The notes under the pieces are model-generated. The model worked only from the letters and a program-made list of their open reading frames with translations. It had not been told where the DNA came from and did not search any database. The position numbers and the translations under genes are program-made. DNA of 64,000 nucleotides from Cyanoderma ruficeps (lineage: Eukaryota > Chordata > Aves > Passeriformes > Timaliidae), in NCBI GenBank assembly GCA_008694505.1, contig VZDJ01007749.1, positions 4,926,941 through 4,990,940 on the forward strand. Reading direction: 5' to 3'. The first letter of the stretch is position 1; every line of letters begins with the position of its first letter. Shown piece by piece: positions 36,773-50,700 of the stretch.

Positions 36773-39700
36773 TTGGCATATTTCTTATTGCTTCTTCATT
36801 TACCTTTGTTTGCTCCCTGATGTCCAGCGTCATGTGCTATTCACCATAAAATAGGGATACTCTGACTTTGTTATTTCAAACATCCTTGTAGCTCTACCCA
36901 GCAGTTGTAGCCATTCTAGATGTGATTGCACATCCTCTCGTGTTAGCTGACTGGTTTTTGTGTCCCCAGCAATTCTCAGCCTTCTCTGGTTTTCCTCATC
37001 ATCCTGAGGCTTGCATCTCACACCACTTTGAGGCCTTCTCAGACAACTCTGCCATGATGATGTGTCCTCTGGTTTTCTGTATCACCCTGGGATGTTTCTT
37101 GACATACATATCTTGTTCAGTTTCCTCATGTCCCACAGCACTACACAGGCTTTTCCTACATCCTCAGCAACTTTCATGGTACTCTGATGTCCCCTGGCTG
37201 TTATCTGGCTCTCTTTGATCTTTCCCAGCTGAATCGCAGCACTCTCTTAATATCCCTCCATATATCCTCTATGAACTTCACAGACTCTTCTGGCTTGCTA
37301 ATGGTTATTTCCATGTTCTTTTTTAAGTTTGACTCAAAATAGTTTCACTCATCTACAAACGTTTGCAATCATAGAGCCAAAAAGGACTTTCTGCTAAAGC
37401 AGTAGTTCAAGCATTTGTTTTGTTCCTCTGACAACGTTTTCTTTGGGAAATACATTGCTGTCCTAATGAATTTTGGGAACAGGAGATTGTCACTGCATTT
37501 GTACAGGAGCCTCTTTTACTAAAGGACTAAAATAAAGTGAGGATTCTACCATGGTGAGCTTGCCCTGTGTGTAAAGACCCTGCAGCAAATAAGATGGACA
37601 GCACTCCTGAAAATTTCATCCAAAGCTTCCATCAAGAGAAGCAGTGCCTTTGCTTCTCTTTGATAAAATCCATATCACTGTTCAATGCAAATTCACCTGG
37701 TAATATTAGCAATGTACTTGAAATATTTGGGTTCTGTGGAAGATTAAACTGTTGCTATTCTTACATTAGACATCTTTACTCATAATGACTAATAAGAAAA
37801 TCCTGAGTTGGACATGAGGAAGCAATTTTTACTTGTCTGCTTGCAGGTCTCAAACCCCGCTTGATGTTTAAAGTTTTCAGACAGAAAAAAGAAACAGATG
37901 CTGAAGTTTATGAAGCTGTAGAATTTCCTTTATTCTTGTATAACCTCTTGAAAGTAAACAAGCATGAAATAATACAGATAACCTTGCTCATTAGGTATTT
38001 ATGTTGCGCCATCATCAATCATCTGGTATAATGTAAGCCAACAGCATCCATTCTGCATGGATACCAGTATAGATTGAATATTTCTCCTCCATAAAAATTC
38101 CAATGCCCAAGTATGTTTGTACACTTTCACTCTTTCCTTGTCCCCAGTGCTTTGATTGCAGTAAGAATCCTAAAATACATTTGTTTCTGTTATCTTGTGC
38201 AAACATGTCCTGCACCCAATCCCGGTTTCCACTTACAAAAATGACAGAAAAATCCATGTGATATAAATCAGAAAGTAGTGCCTTACAGTTTTATTTAGTT
38301 TCTTAGTCAACCATGCTTTTAGTTATCCCCAGCACTAGATGCCATGTTTAACAGTGCAAGGGCTAAATGCTTATGTGCTTACTTTATTTCCTTTACTGCC
38401 CAAGTTCTAAAGCAGTCAACAGCACTTTAAATATGGATTTATGACTGCTCACGTACCCCTGAACTGCAGGGGAGGGAGGATAAAAATGTTACTGAGTACA
38501 GTGGAGTCAATTTGTTTTTGCATGAAAGGGCTGTTTAGCAGAGGGGGAGGAAGGTGAACCTGGTGCCAGCTATTTTTGTGCTGGCCAAGTCCTGCCATCA
38601 AAACTGTACAGGGGCTGTGCTAACTTTGCAGCAGTGTCAAGTTAAACTTCCAGATGTACACTTCTGCAGAACCCTGCTCCTTCCCTTCCCCTCTATTCAC
38701 TTCTGGGACAAGTGCAGAAGCCATCTCAGCTGCCTGGACATCGTCACGTGAAGGCTGTGATGGTTGTGACTACTCTGGAGAACCTAATTCAGCAAGTGAT
38801 CCAAGTTCAGTTCAGTCATGGCCTCACTGGGTAAAAATGGTATTTTTTAACATGAAAACTGAGCTGGACCTGGCAGTTTTTAAAACTTGTAGATTTGGGG
38901 GGGAAATAAAACAAAAATATATTGAATGTAGTCTATATTACTTTTGCATCTGGTCGATGTTTCTTTTATTGTTTTTCCTTGGTAGAAATTTCTGTGGTGT
39001 GAAGGATTTCCCTGTGGGTGCAGACTGGGCATGAAGGGTCCTCTGGAGGTAATTTGGTCCAATCTCCATTCCAGGTGAGGCCATGTAAATGAGGCTGTTC
39101 CCTGATGATCCTTCCCTGAGAGATGGCCCATGGTGAAAGTAAAACCTTCAAGTTTAGATTAGGAAAGCATTTCTTAAGCTTCTTGTGAGCACAGATTGAC
39201 CTCTCCTGAATCATTTGTCTTCCCAAAATTTTTCTGAGTGCAGCAGTTCTGCCCAGACTAGGGAACAGCTTAAAATTCTGCTGATAGCAACAACTCACAT
39301 TCTTCCAAGGTGAGGGAGTGAGAATTGATCAGAGTTTACTTGTTTGATGTGTGAAGATCCTTTTCTTTGCCTTGGAAGAACTGCACTGCAGTGAGCAGTT
39401 ACATGAGCTTGCATAAGTACTTGCAGCCAGTTCTCATGCCCATATCCTGCAGGAAAGGAGCAGTGTCTAGTAAGAAGAACAATTACGATTCTTTATCTTG
39501 TTTTTTTACTATATGTCTTTTTTCCTTTCTGAAATATGCCTAACTTCATGGTATATGCTTCTTGTTTAAGAAGGAAAATATTTTTTCTGTCTTACATGTT
39601 TTAGACTCCTGGTGATTCCATATGAATCCTTTTCATTGGAAAGGATGCTCTGAACTGACTTTGGGCTAGCACTGGACAAATATAAGAAAGAGAACTGCTG

Positions 39701-42700
39701 GATTGAACAGAGGCATTGCAAAATTAAGTTTTCTACAGCTTTTTCTTTGTAATTTGCCTCCTGATTGATGTAGCAGCATTACCTCTAGCAGTATTTGTTC
39801 TCTCTTTAGCCTCTGTATTGATATTTCTCCCAATAAGTGAGGAATCTATTTTTGTGAGCATCTTGTGACAACCAGCTCAAGTGACATAAGCCACTGAACA
39901 GCTATTGAACAAATTCAGGCTAGATTCCGAATAGGAAATTAGTGGGTGAAGTCTCCACATCTAAATAGCAACAACAGATTCACCTGGACCAAATTTTTGT
40001 CCTTCAGCTTCTGCTTGGTGTGACAACTGCCCACTTAAAATAGCATTGAAATGAAAAAGAAAGGAAGCTGTGTCAGTACTTTCAGTCCTGCGGAAGGTGT
40101 TGGTTCACCCCTAATGCATAATGCACAGCCTCTCCAAAATACACATCCCATCAGTTCCCAAGATCTGCAATGTTATAAAGCAGCTTGGAAAAGAAAAGGA
40201 AGAATAACTTCTCCAAAGGCAGCTAGAGAGGGGACTCTGAGAGAACCCTGGATATAATTACCTGAGCTGGAGTTCAGCCAGGAGAATGCTGAGCTAAGGA
40301 ACAGTAAAGTCCTGACTCTGCACAAGGGATCCAGACAAATTTAAAAGAAACTGCAATAACAGAAGTGGGATTTGAGCATCTGGGAAGACGTTTGAGAGAG
40401 TGAATGAATACAAACTAAGGCCTCTAGGGAGTCTGATAGGAAACAAAAGGAGCAAAATGAAATACAGCATATAATGGTAATATATGTGGCACTGTCTTAC
40501 ACTCAGGGCTACCTGATAAAACTCTTTCTTCTGCATGATCTAAGAGATCTAACTTCTCTGAGTTCATTTACCTCTCCGTACAAGCCAGACTACATGAATG
40601 TGGATGGAAATGAGATACTGTTGTGTTCCTAAATAGTGATGAATAAGAACTGAGTCAGACCTGACAAATATGTTAAAGTTTTAACCAAGTACCAGGTTAA
40701 TTAGCCACCATTAATGGAAAGTTTGTGCAGGAGGAAGAATTTCTCTCTGTTGGGCTGCTCCCCAGCTAAGGAGACCTGGTCTCTGGCCAGAAGTATTTTA
40801 CCTTTAATCCCCAATTTCTTGAAGGGTACTTATTCTAACACTTGGCCACTCTTTCCTAACAGGACTGTTATCATACAAACATCTCAATTTTCCATCACTT
40901 TTTCCTTTTTTATAAACTTTCCTCTTCTACAAAGTCTTCACAGCTCCACAATGAGCAAACCAATACACCTGACAGAAGGATGATAAGGGTCTGCTCTTAT
41001 TAACTGTCTTTCATTTTAAGATCCTATTCTTGGGGTGATTGTTTTTGTGTTTGTTGGGAGCTCAAAGCATACCCAGGCAGCTACCATTGCTCAGACCATG
41101 CCCAAAGCTTTTTGGTCCTTCCAAACTGTTCTCATTCAGGCACTCCAAATGGTTTATAAGGTTTGTTAAAGAGATGTGGTTTAAAGAGGAATGCAAATGT
41201 GAAACTGGAGAGCTGATGGATGCGAGTAGGGAAGGTGGTCCAGAAGGCAATGGTAAAAAAAAGGGAAAAAGAATAAAAATAAAAAAGAAATGGCTGGAGG
41301 GAAGGTGGAACATGAGGAAATCCAAGTGGGGTGGTGTCTGGAATCTGAAACTGTGCATTCTTCCCACTGGCAGTTTTTTTTCTTACTTTCCTTAAGCTGT
41401 TCCTTTTTTCACATTTCTTTTTCCCCCTGGCTCATTTGTTTTATGCCAAGAGGCTTATTTGTCTTTCCTGGCTTATTTGTAGTGCATCTGGATTTAGGCA
41501 CCCTGGTAGATCAGTTCCTCTGAAGACTGCGATCTAAAAATGAATGTTGAGTTGGAATTTGAGCTAATTTAAACTGATAAACATCTGATGAAGTGAAGTT
41601 TAGCCACGTAAAATTCCACTGCTTGAGCAAACGCATAAACAATGAACATTATTCCCCTTCAGTGTGTCAGAAAAAGATACTGTCTGCTCCTTCCAAAAAG
41701 ATTATTTTACATTTGAGACACGTACCTATAAATGTCAGTATTTTGCATTTTGAAAATCTAAGCATGGAAATGTATTATGTTCAGACATTCCACATGCTTC
41801 AAGAGATTGTCTTCTACTGAGCATATTATTTTTGGGAAGAGCTAAACCTTTCATTAGTTTTATCTGCCTGAATGTATTGGCTTAATTGTGTGTTTTATTT
41901 GCTCTATAATATCATGTGTGCTTACTGTGCTTCAGCAGACAAACATAAACTGGGGTCAGAGTGCAAGCTCAGACAACAGTCTGCAATTTTCAATACACTG
42001 CAGGATTTGGGATTTCATTAGTAATCTTTGGTTTTATTTTATTATTAAACACAGAATGAGAGCACCATGGAACTGATTCATCTTAGTCACTGTACTTATA
42101 TGACTGGTTTGGAAATGAAAAAAATATATTTCAGTGTCAACTTTGCTTCTGATCTTAGGGAAAGCACTGATGGGAATTAGTTAGCTGCTGTGACTTAAAA
42201 AAAGGCACATAATTAGAATTCAAATTTTAATCTTTCTGCCTTTGAAAGCGAAACAAAATCAGTAACAATCTAAAATCATGTCCCTTGCTACTTTTCACTT
42301 CAGTCAGAGGAAGCCTGGTTCCCACTAATGCCAAGAACATTACTCCATGTTGAGAGATGGGCTCTGGTGAATTTTGCTGCAGCAAAAGTGGCTGCCTTGG
42401 CTTCCCACCTGCTCCTTTGCTGGAGGTTATTGCCACCCAGGCAACCTTGGGTGTAAAGAGCAAGTCGCACCTCTGTTTCCTCAAGGAAAGCCTGATTGTC
42501 TACTTACATTCACCTTAGCTGAATTTTTGACTGGATTTTTGACTGGGTTTGCCCTGATGTCTCTGCAGGGGTGGAAGTAAAGAGTTCTTGCTGCATCAGG
42601 TGGAAACCTCCTGCAGGACAGGTTAGCTGAGGGTGGCAGCTCTTCACTGTACTATAGCAATTCTCATAGGGCAGAGTCAGCTCGTGGTGTACGACGACTT

Positions 42701-44189
42701 TGTGTCAACAGCAATTAGACAAAGAAAAGATTAGGGATGTCAATGGCAAAATAAACAAAAATATACCTGTATGGAAATAAGAGAGTGCTCTAAGGTCCAA
42801 ACAAGATGCACATGGTGAGTAAAATGACATCTTTTTCCAGCAGATATTTTTGTTGTCGTATGCACGAGGGCCAAGTGCCACCACACCAGTAGGCCTTTGG
42901 TCATCTCTGAAGATACCAAAATTACACTTAGAGTGAAAGTGCACGAACACTGTGGCCTCCACTGGATCTACCACCTGCCATAAGAGAAGAGAGCTACCAG
43001 CAACTTTCAACATTTGGAGTGGCATCCAGGTATGCCAGCCCTAACTAACTGTTCTTGCTCTGTAGACTTACAGGAGACATGTTTGGACATCTAATTTCCT
43101 AATTAATTATTCACCTAAGTCCTGACCAGAAGCAAAACACATTTGTCCAGCAAACTGTGCAATCACTCTGGGAACTGCTGAGCTCCTGCCTTTTTGGTGT
43201 GCTGTTGAAAATCAAATTATATAGCTTGAGCAACAGAACTGTAATTAGGGTCAGTAGAAAACTGTGGGTAGGATAATATTGTGGATTCTGCAATTTTTTG
43301 TCACGTTGCTCCGTAATATGCCAGAAACCAGTAGTTTCATTGCTCCACAGTGCATTAACACTGTCAGTGAAACATCCTCTACTTGCTGATGTGGAACTGG
43401 CCCTTCTGTGAGCCTGTTGCCAAGGCTGGCCTCAATTTACAATAATTCACAATTGTGCTGCTCCTGGAGTTGATGGTAAAGCTCTTGTTAACTCCTGTAG
43501 GAGCTGTACAGGTCTAGGCAGGGAAAATAGGGATGGATAAGGAAGATGATAGAGCAGAGCTGAGGAGAAAAGAAAGAAGGCTATGGTGTTTCATTATAAT
43601 CTCCCTAGTTATCACTGGCTCTCATACTGATACCACCAGGAGGCTTTTTCATGGATTAAAATTATATTATAACTCAAAGTTAATCACTTCTTATTTTCTT
43701 CTTCTCCATCACATTCAGAAAATCTCTGCTCTAGGCTACTGCTGCTTCTGCCTCTGGGCTCTGAAGCTCCTCCTTTTTCACCTTGGATTTTTTTTTTCCT
43801 AACCCCTCATCCCTCCTGCACATCTTTATTCCAGCTGTTTCCAGATCTTGCCTCTTGGGGGGCTCCATTCTCTCCACTTGCACCATTCCAACCCCCAAAA
43901 TAATCAGCTGTGGGCAGGCTAACGGCTGGCTGTGATGTGTCATTGCTGGCCCTTTCAGCCAGGAGAATACACCTCTTGAGATCATTCTTTCAGGAAGTCA
44001 GCAAATTCAGGCAAACGTTACAAGACTGATATCATAATTGGAAGGCTGCCTAGGATCAGTTTTTATAGAAAAAAATTTAAAAAAAAGATGTTTAACTCTT
44101 GTGACTGTAGTGGTGGTCTGAAGATGTAATACAGGTTCAAATAATTATTAAGATAATGCAAGATCCAGGCTCAAGCTTCATTCCTTGTG

Positions 44190-44405
44190 ACAGGAGAGGG
44201 AAATAAAAATGAAGAAGGAAGAAAAAAAAAAAGAGCTAATTGTGGAAAAGAAGCACAGAAACAGAAGAGGTGGAAAGGAAAAAGCGATGAAGAAATATAG
44301 AATGCTTTCATTTTTTGTTGAAAAAGTGTGAAAAAAAAAAAGAATAAAAGCTCAAGAAGCAAAGAAAAAATAAAAGGAAGAAGAGTAGGAAGAACAGCGA
44401 GATAA
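44190..44405. repeat. Purine-rich tract
   Basis: About 215 bp are mostly A and G on the plus strand, with repeated gaaga and aaagaa words and two A runs of 10-12. This can give an apparently open frame rich in F, L and S on the minus strand. Confidence 0.7.
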
Positions 44406-44734
44406 GCTGGGGGTTGGTTGAATTCTATTTGAGCACTGCAGTGAAAAGTTCCAGCTATGGAATTACAGTCCAGATTCTTTAGATCATAAAGTTGTCCATG
44501 AAGAGACTGGATCTTTGACTTAGGGACTACCACTACCCAAACACTTCCCAAGAATAAAAGGCTGAAGTAACTGTGGAGCACCAGAGGACTTGAAGGAACC
44601 TCTGTACGAGGTGTAAGAAATAGACTGGATAAAAATGGAAGTGCTCAGAGCTGATGAGCAATGGTTGAGCTCCAATTGTTGTATTCCTGTACTTCCTGCT
44701 TTCCACAAGCAGTGACATTCCCTTCACACTACTT

Positions 44735-44775
44735 TATGTGTGTGTGTGTATATATACACACAAACACATGCATAT
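44735..44775. repeat. Alternating TG/TA/CA tract
   Basis: The tract runs (TG)n, then tatata, then (CA)n with one interruption, so it is both alternating purine-pyrimidine and self-complementary around the central TA block. Confidence 0.85.
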
Positions 44776-47700
44776 CAAAGAATTTCTTAGCTTTTTAAGG
44801 AAAGAAAGTTGATTTCCTTTCACATGTTACTACATTCAGTTCTATTTGTTTTATTGGAAGGAATTCCAGATGCAGAGATTGAAGCAGAGGTTCACAGACA
44901 ACTCTCACCGTGCAGTAGTGTATCATTTGTGCAGGCTGCAAGGAGAAAAGGTGTCCATTTTTTTTTTTTAGTAGATCTCATTAGGAAAAATAGAAAAATA
45001 GGCAAGTCAGAAATTTTGGGTTCTGTTCCAGATTCTGGGAGGAACCCATCTAGGCACAGTGTTAGCTCTTAACACAACTCTGAAGTGTTCAACTCCTAGT
45101 TATTCTGGCTTTGCCTCCTTACACTCTCAATTTAGCCCTTTTAGCCTTACATCTTCTTGTCTCCATCCCTGTTTCTCAGTCTCCTTTCAGCTTCAGTTTT
45201 AGTCCCCACCATTGCCATATTCCAGCTGCCAGCAGCTCCTTCTTCTAGTTGTCATCCTAGGCTCCCTTTCTTCCAAGCTCTAAGGTCCTCCAGGTACCCC
45301 AAACATCTTGCCACAAGGCTGGTCCCCCTGCATTTCCACCCTGCTCTCTGGTCACAGCACACGAGTTTAATCCAGGCCTGCCCATTCTTTACTGTATGAC
45401 TTAAAAGCAATTGTCAGAGGTTTGGTCAAACTGAGAGGCTTGTGGAAGGAACAGCAAAAGCTGCCTCCTTGATATTTGTGATCGATCCATCTCTCCTTCA
45501 AGGTAAAGATGGGCTAGGATTACTACAGGAAAGGATATGAATGTTTTTAAGGCAATCCTTCACTTTTGCTTGGGTTACTTGGGCTAGAATTATCCCAAAG
45601 TGTTGAGATGAGGTCAGTGCCCAACAGTGTAACTTTCAGCTGTCATCATTAGTACTTGCTAATGTTGCAATACTGTAATTCAGCAAGAAAACAGTGAATT
45701 AAATAGAGAGTGTAAAAACCTCAGCTACAGGAAGCCTCATCTTTATTATCCATAATGTCACAACCTCCTTTACAAAATAGCTACATCTGCTTTGAAAATT
45801 GCAGCTGAAGAGCTCAGTTCACATTAAACACATTTACAGGCTCTCAGACTTCCTAGGATGGGGAAATTATCACCATGAGGGCAGAAATGGAGACGCAGAG
45901 GCATCGCAGGGTGGTTTTAGAGTGCCACAGGGGACAGGAGGGCGAAACAGATCCCACATTACCTTCAATTCTTGTTGTATCCTAAATATCATAATTCTCT
46001 CTCCATGGTGTCTCTGGATGCAGGGAATTCACAGTGACTGAGGCAGAATGAGTGCACTCCAGGTGTGCCAGGAAAGGCAGGAATCAGCAAGATGGTCTTG
46101 TGCTGTATGCCAGAGAGACACAAGCAGCTCTTTTCCCAAAGAAGTTCACTATCTAGGAAGCTGTTTGCTGTTGGATCAGTTATGCTGACAGTTAATTCAT
46201 GGCAAGGCCCCACCTACTTGAAAAGCCTTATGATTTGCAGCATCGTGGCTTGAGAAATGACGTTAAAAATTAAAGCATGGAAGTTTTTTGCTGACTCCGC
46301 CATGCCAGCTTATTTATCATTTAGCACATGACCACGGCTGTCACTGATTTACATATGAAACATGAGAGGTTTTTCTCCTCAGATCCTGATGTCCCAAGGC
46401 TATGCATGTGTACATAAACCACATGTAAAAGAGAGCAGCTCTGTTTTCCAAGTGTGAGAAGGAAATTTTTCTACTGTGAGACATATGTCATCCCTTTGCC
46501 TTCCTTCCCAAACATGGTAAAGAGTAATAAAGATGTTTGTGGACTACAATGTGACGTCGAGTAAGAACTCACAGTTTCCATTTTTTTATGCCTGTATGTA
46601 TATAACAATGTCAGTGTGGGCATCCAAAGAATGAATGGTTATGAAATACTGCACAGCAGCAATGTATAAAAGGTAAATGACACACAGCAAAGGAATCTCC
46701 CTTCAAATCACATAGCACATGAAACCATTTTAGTCTGTGACAACTACACCACTACATTTTTTCCATGTTTATCCCAAGTAGCTTAGTAAGCATAACATGC
46801 GTGCCATTCACTAAGTCTGTGCACCAAAATACAGAGTATGATGACCCCAAGCTAAGTCTCCAGTGCTTGTAATCTTGTCAGAAAGGGGGACTGGCTGCTG
46901 CTACCTCTGTAAAGTATCTATTTCAATTAATTTTTGTGAGAGAAGTGACAAAAATAGCTCTCATTCTACTACAGCTATTCAACTGTTATTTCGGTGGAAT
47001 TACACCTGTGTAAATTTCTTAGAGGTAGGAGTTGTGCACATGTTCTGTGAGCTAATGAGACTTCAGAAAAGGTTGTCAAGAGTGGCACAAGACATATCTA
47101 TTATTTTTGATTCAGAACGAACCCATTTATCTTTTCTCTTTGCTAAAAAGGGCAATTTCAGGGTTTTTCTGGTGACTGAAAGAAAAAAGTAATGCTAGAT
47201 GCAGGCTTCCTTCTGTCCCATATGTCTTAAGTGTACAAAGCTTTTTTTAGAGAATAGCTTTCTTTCAGGGCAAACCAGTTCTTACTAAAAATAATTCTTA
47301 TGAGATCAGATAAAACGAGAGGAATGTTGTTGGCAGATCCTGATGCCTTATTTACAAAAAAAAAAAAAAAGAAAAAAAGGGCTAAATCAGCCTAATCCAG
47401 GCCTGTAATACAAGGAGAGAGCTGAAGAACCTTCCCTGTTCCCCAGGGCTGTGGTTGACAGCTCAAGAGCTATTTTGGTGGCTGTGGTCAGAAGATGCAA
47501 AGTGCTTGGACAGTCTTCTCCTGCAGTCTGCCTTAACCCCTGGGAATGCCCCATGGAGCCACAAATGGCCACATGCTGGGGCTTTGGAAAGGCACAAGGA
47601 CAAGCTCCATGCCCAGCTGGAGGCCTGCAAACACCAAGCACAACACCTTCTCTCAGATTGGTCACACCTTCCTAGATTTGCATCTGTTTAATGATGTTAA

Positions 47701-50700
47701 ACATTCAGGTCTAGCTGTGACAGAGCTTAAAATACAGCAAGGACTGGCTACCTGGTGATTCTCCCTCCAGTAGGTCTTGAGATCACACCCAGTATGAAAG
47801 TAAAATGACTTTGTGGTGTTAATGTGCTCTTGGCTTTGAACTTCACAGTTCTGTCTCCTCTTCCTTCCTACCAATGTCTTCTCTCAAGCCTTTAGTACTG
47901 AGCAGTGCCAGACCCCTGTTAATTTCCAGTGTGGTGTATAATTTTTCATCTTTTTAGCCCATTTTTAGGTAGACAGCAAGCCCCTGAGGCAGGGACTTGC
48001 GTCATCTATTAAAAAAAACCGCTCAGTAATTATTTATGATTCGTTTGTTGCAGCATTTGTGTACATTATTTAATAACAGATATGGACCACAAGTGTTGAG
48101 CAGACAAAAAGAGTCATGTTGTTGGGCAAACTGAAAGTGATTTTGCAGACTTGTCAGATTTGCACGTGTTGTCAAATACCTGCATAAGTGGACAAATCTA
48201 CTGCACATCTAAATTCAAATCAAGCCAAAGCAAACCAGTTGCCTTTTTGTTGCCTGAATATTTGTTCACACAAAGCATTGTGAATTGCTTATCCACAGTT
48301 ACTTGAACTGCATCAAACAAGCTGGCATGGAACTGTTTGGCCTGGTTTTACATTGAGATATCTTTACTCTTTGTTTAAGACCAAAACCCAAAGGTGTGAG
48401 ATGGGTTGGGGTCTTTTGTCTTCAAATAAAGCATTTCCTTATTAAGAATTCATTGGCTGAATGTGTTTAAAAAGTGTCCCTCAAACAGGTTAATTTATTT
48501 TTGAACTAGGAGAAGAATGCCTGGATCCAGTTGTTCATTTATAATTCAGCACTAAGCTAAGGAAACAAGAGCAGAAAATGCATAGTTGTAAATCATGCTT
48601 CCAGCCACTGAACAATATAATGCCGAGCAGCCATTTTAGGGTTTTGGTTGCTTTATACCCTTTCCACATAATGAAGCCTGTTAAATAAATCCTTATGGGA
48701 ATTGTTCCCAAGGTTTGTGTTTTGTACATGAAATTCCAAGTACAAGAGTTTAATTTTGTGAAGTAAGTGGTTTATATTCTGTAAGAATTAGTTCAAGGTA
48801 CTCTTTTTTGAAATGGCTTCTGGCTTTCTAGGTATAACAACAGTTTTATCCTTTTAATAAAATGTAAAACAATGTCTCTGGGAAAAAAAATCGGTGGAAT
48901 TATTTCTGTCACAGGTAATAAAGGTGGCAAATACAAATCCTGGTGTATTTTGCTCAGAAGAATTCCTAGAGAGTCTATAGCTAAATACATGGACTAGATC
49001 CTCCCTTCTCCTTTATTATGGAAATCTCAGAAAGAAATAAACGCTTGCTGTTTCACTTCAGTCTTCAAAGTGAAGCCCTAACAGTGGATGGAGTAGAGGC
49101 TCTACTCAGTAAATGTGTGTAATTCTAGCCCTCTGTTTTTCCTAATGCTTTTATTATGGAATTATCACACTTTCTCTTCTCAAAATTTGCTTGTGGATAG
49201 ATGTATTATTTTTCTCAGTGAGAAATAATCCAGGTGTCCAATCAACCCAAAGGTTGTACATTCATTATTTCTATTTAAGTCAATTAGAATAGTGCAGATG
49301 TCTCTTCTATTTGATGAATTGCTTCCAGAGAAAGACTAGAGAATTAATTAAAATACACAATCTAATTGAACGGAAAATCATAAGGTTTTATTTCTAGGAA
49401 AAAAACTTGTGAGTACAGGGGATCTAAAGGTGTGCATTTATATCTAAGTAGAGAACATATCATCTCAAGCCACTCCACCAAAGTTTGAGTCTAAGGTCAG
49501 TTTTCAGACTGCGAGTCTAATTTAGTTTCAGAATGGAGCTTAAGGTTCCCAACATCCAGAGACCTGAGTGGGGGCATGGGGGGGGGGGGAACATGTGATT
49601 TTGGTTTCAGTTAATTTCAGATTTATTTCTGTTTATGAGATCAGTTTTCTCTTTCTAAAAGTGTTTTCATTTTGGCAGACTGCTCAAATGAAAGGCTTAT
49701 TTCGAGACATTTCCTGTTGAGTAACTGATGCTGCTGCTACTGAGAGGTAAAGGAAGACATACACAATGCTGAAGGGAACGTATGGTAGTGTCATGGCAAT
49801 GACAGGCATGAAGCCAAAGGCTGCCATTATCTTTCCTTCCATTCCAGAGGAGCTAAACAGGCAGTGCAGAGGGAGAACATGCTATATAGCATTAGTAGAT
49901 CCATCCTTCCAGCCTTTTGGGTGCTGCCAGCCAGGGATTCTCAACGTGGACTATGATTTGTGTTTCATGTGGTCATAGCTTCCAACACTTCCCTTTTCTT
50001 GCACAGATTCCCAGTAGGCTTTGCAAATGGTCTATTTTTGATGAGCATGGGGATTCTTCATCATTTATTTCCACTGTGCTACAGACACCAGAAACCAGTA
50101 AGACAGAATTCTGCACAGTACCCCCATCTGGACAAACCCATTGTAAAGTGAAATAGCAGCAAAGAATCTGTCTTTTGAAGTGAATATTCAGCAATCTTGG
50201 CATTTTGATGAATTATGGAAGATCACTGTTTCCAACTAAGCATTCCTTTCTGTCTTTCCCTGCTTATGACCACCCTTCTACAATTACTCCAGAGTTTTTA
50301 TACCCTTCTGTCACAGCCATAATAATGAATTTAACTTTAAACAAAATTTTTCTTTACATAATAACAGGGGAAGAGACAACGAAGATAAAATCCTAGACGC
50401 TTAAGACAAATTTTTTTAGTTGCCTTGTGGATTAACAGGATTGTCTCTGCTGTTACATTTAAGTCCCCTGAATACACTTGGACAAGCCTTTCCCTGGTTC
50501 TACTCCTTTGTGCAGTTGCTGTGAGAATGCAGTAGCTGGAGAGAAATCATTAAACAAGTGAGGTCAGCATCTCAGGAGACTCTGTCTACAGAACTTTGTA
50601 AGTAAAACCTCAGCTATGGAAAATTCTCAGCTTTTGAGGAAAACCTGTTGTGAAGGATTTAGCAAAGGTACACACAGCAGGATATTAGGAAGAGAAACAC

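Noticed and set aside
37858..38035. Acceptor tctgcttgcag followed by a 55-codon plus frame
   Set aside because: No donor or partner exon and no family match; a lone acceptor motif is common by chance.
39010..39180. Possible ancient CR1-like fragment (cctctggaggtaatttggtcc and tttagattaggaaag motifs)
   Set aside because: The two motifs point to opposite strands and the sequence between them does not follow CR1 order, so the support is too weak.
41039..41395. 118-codon plus frame rich in K, G and E
   Set aside because: The basic stretch comes from a purine-rich tract and there is an overlapping minus frame; no domain is recognised.
44875..44950. Exon-like segment (acceptor ttttattggaag, acidic then basic codons, possible donor aag|gtgtcc)
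   Set aside because: Both splice sites are weak and no adjoining exon could be found; it is too short to support.
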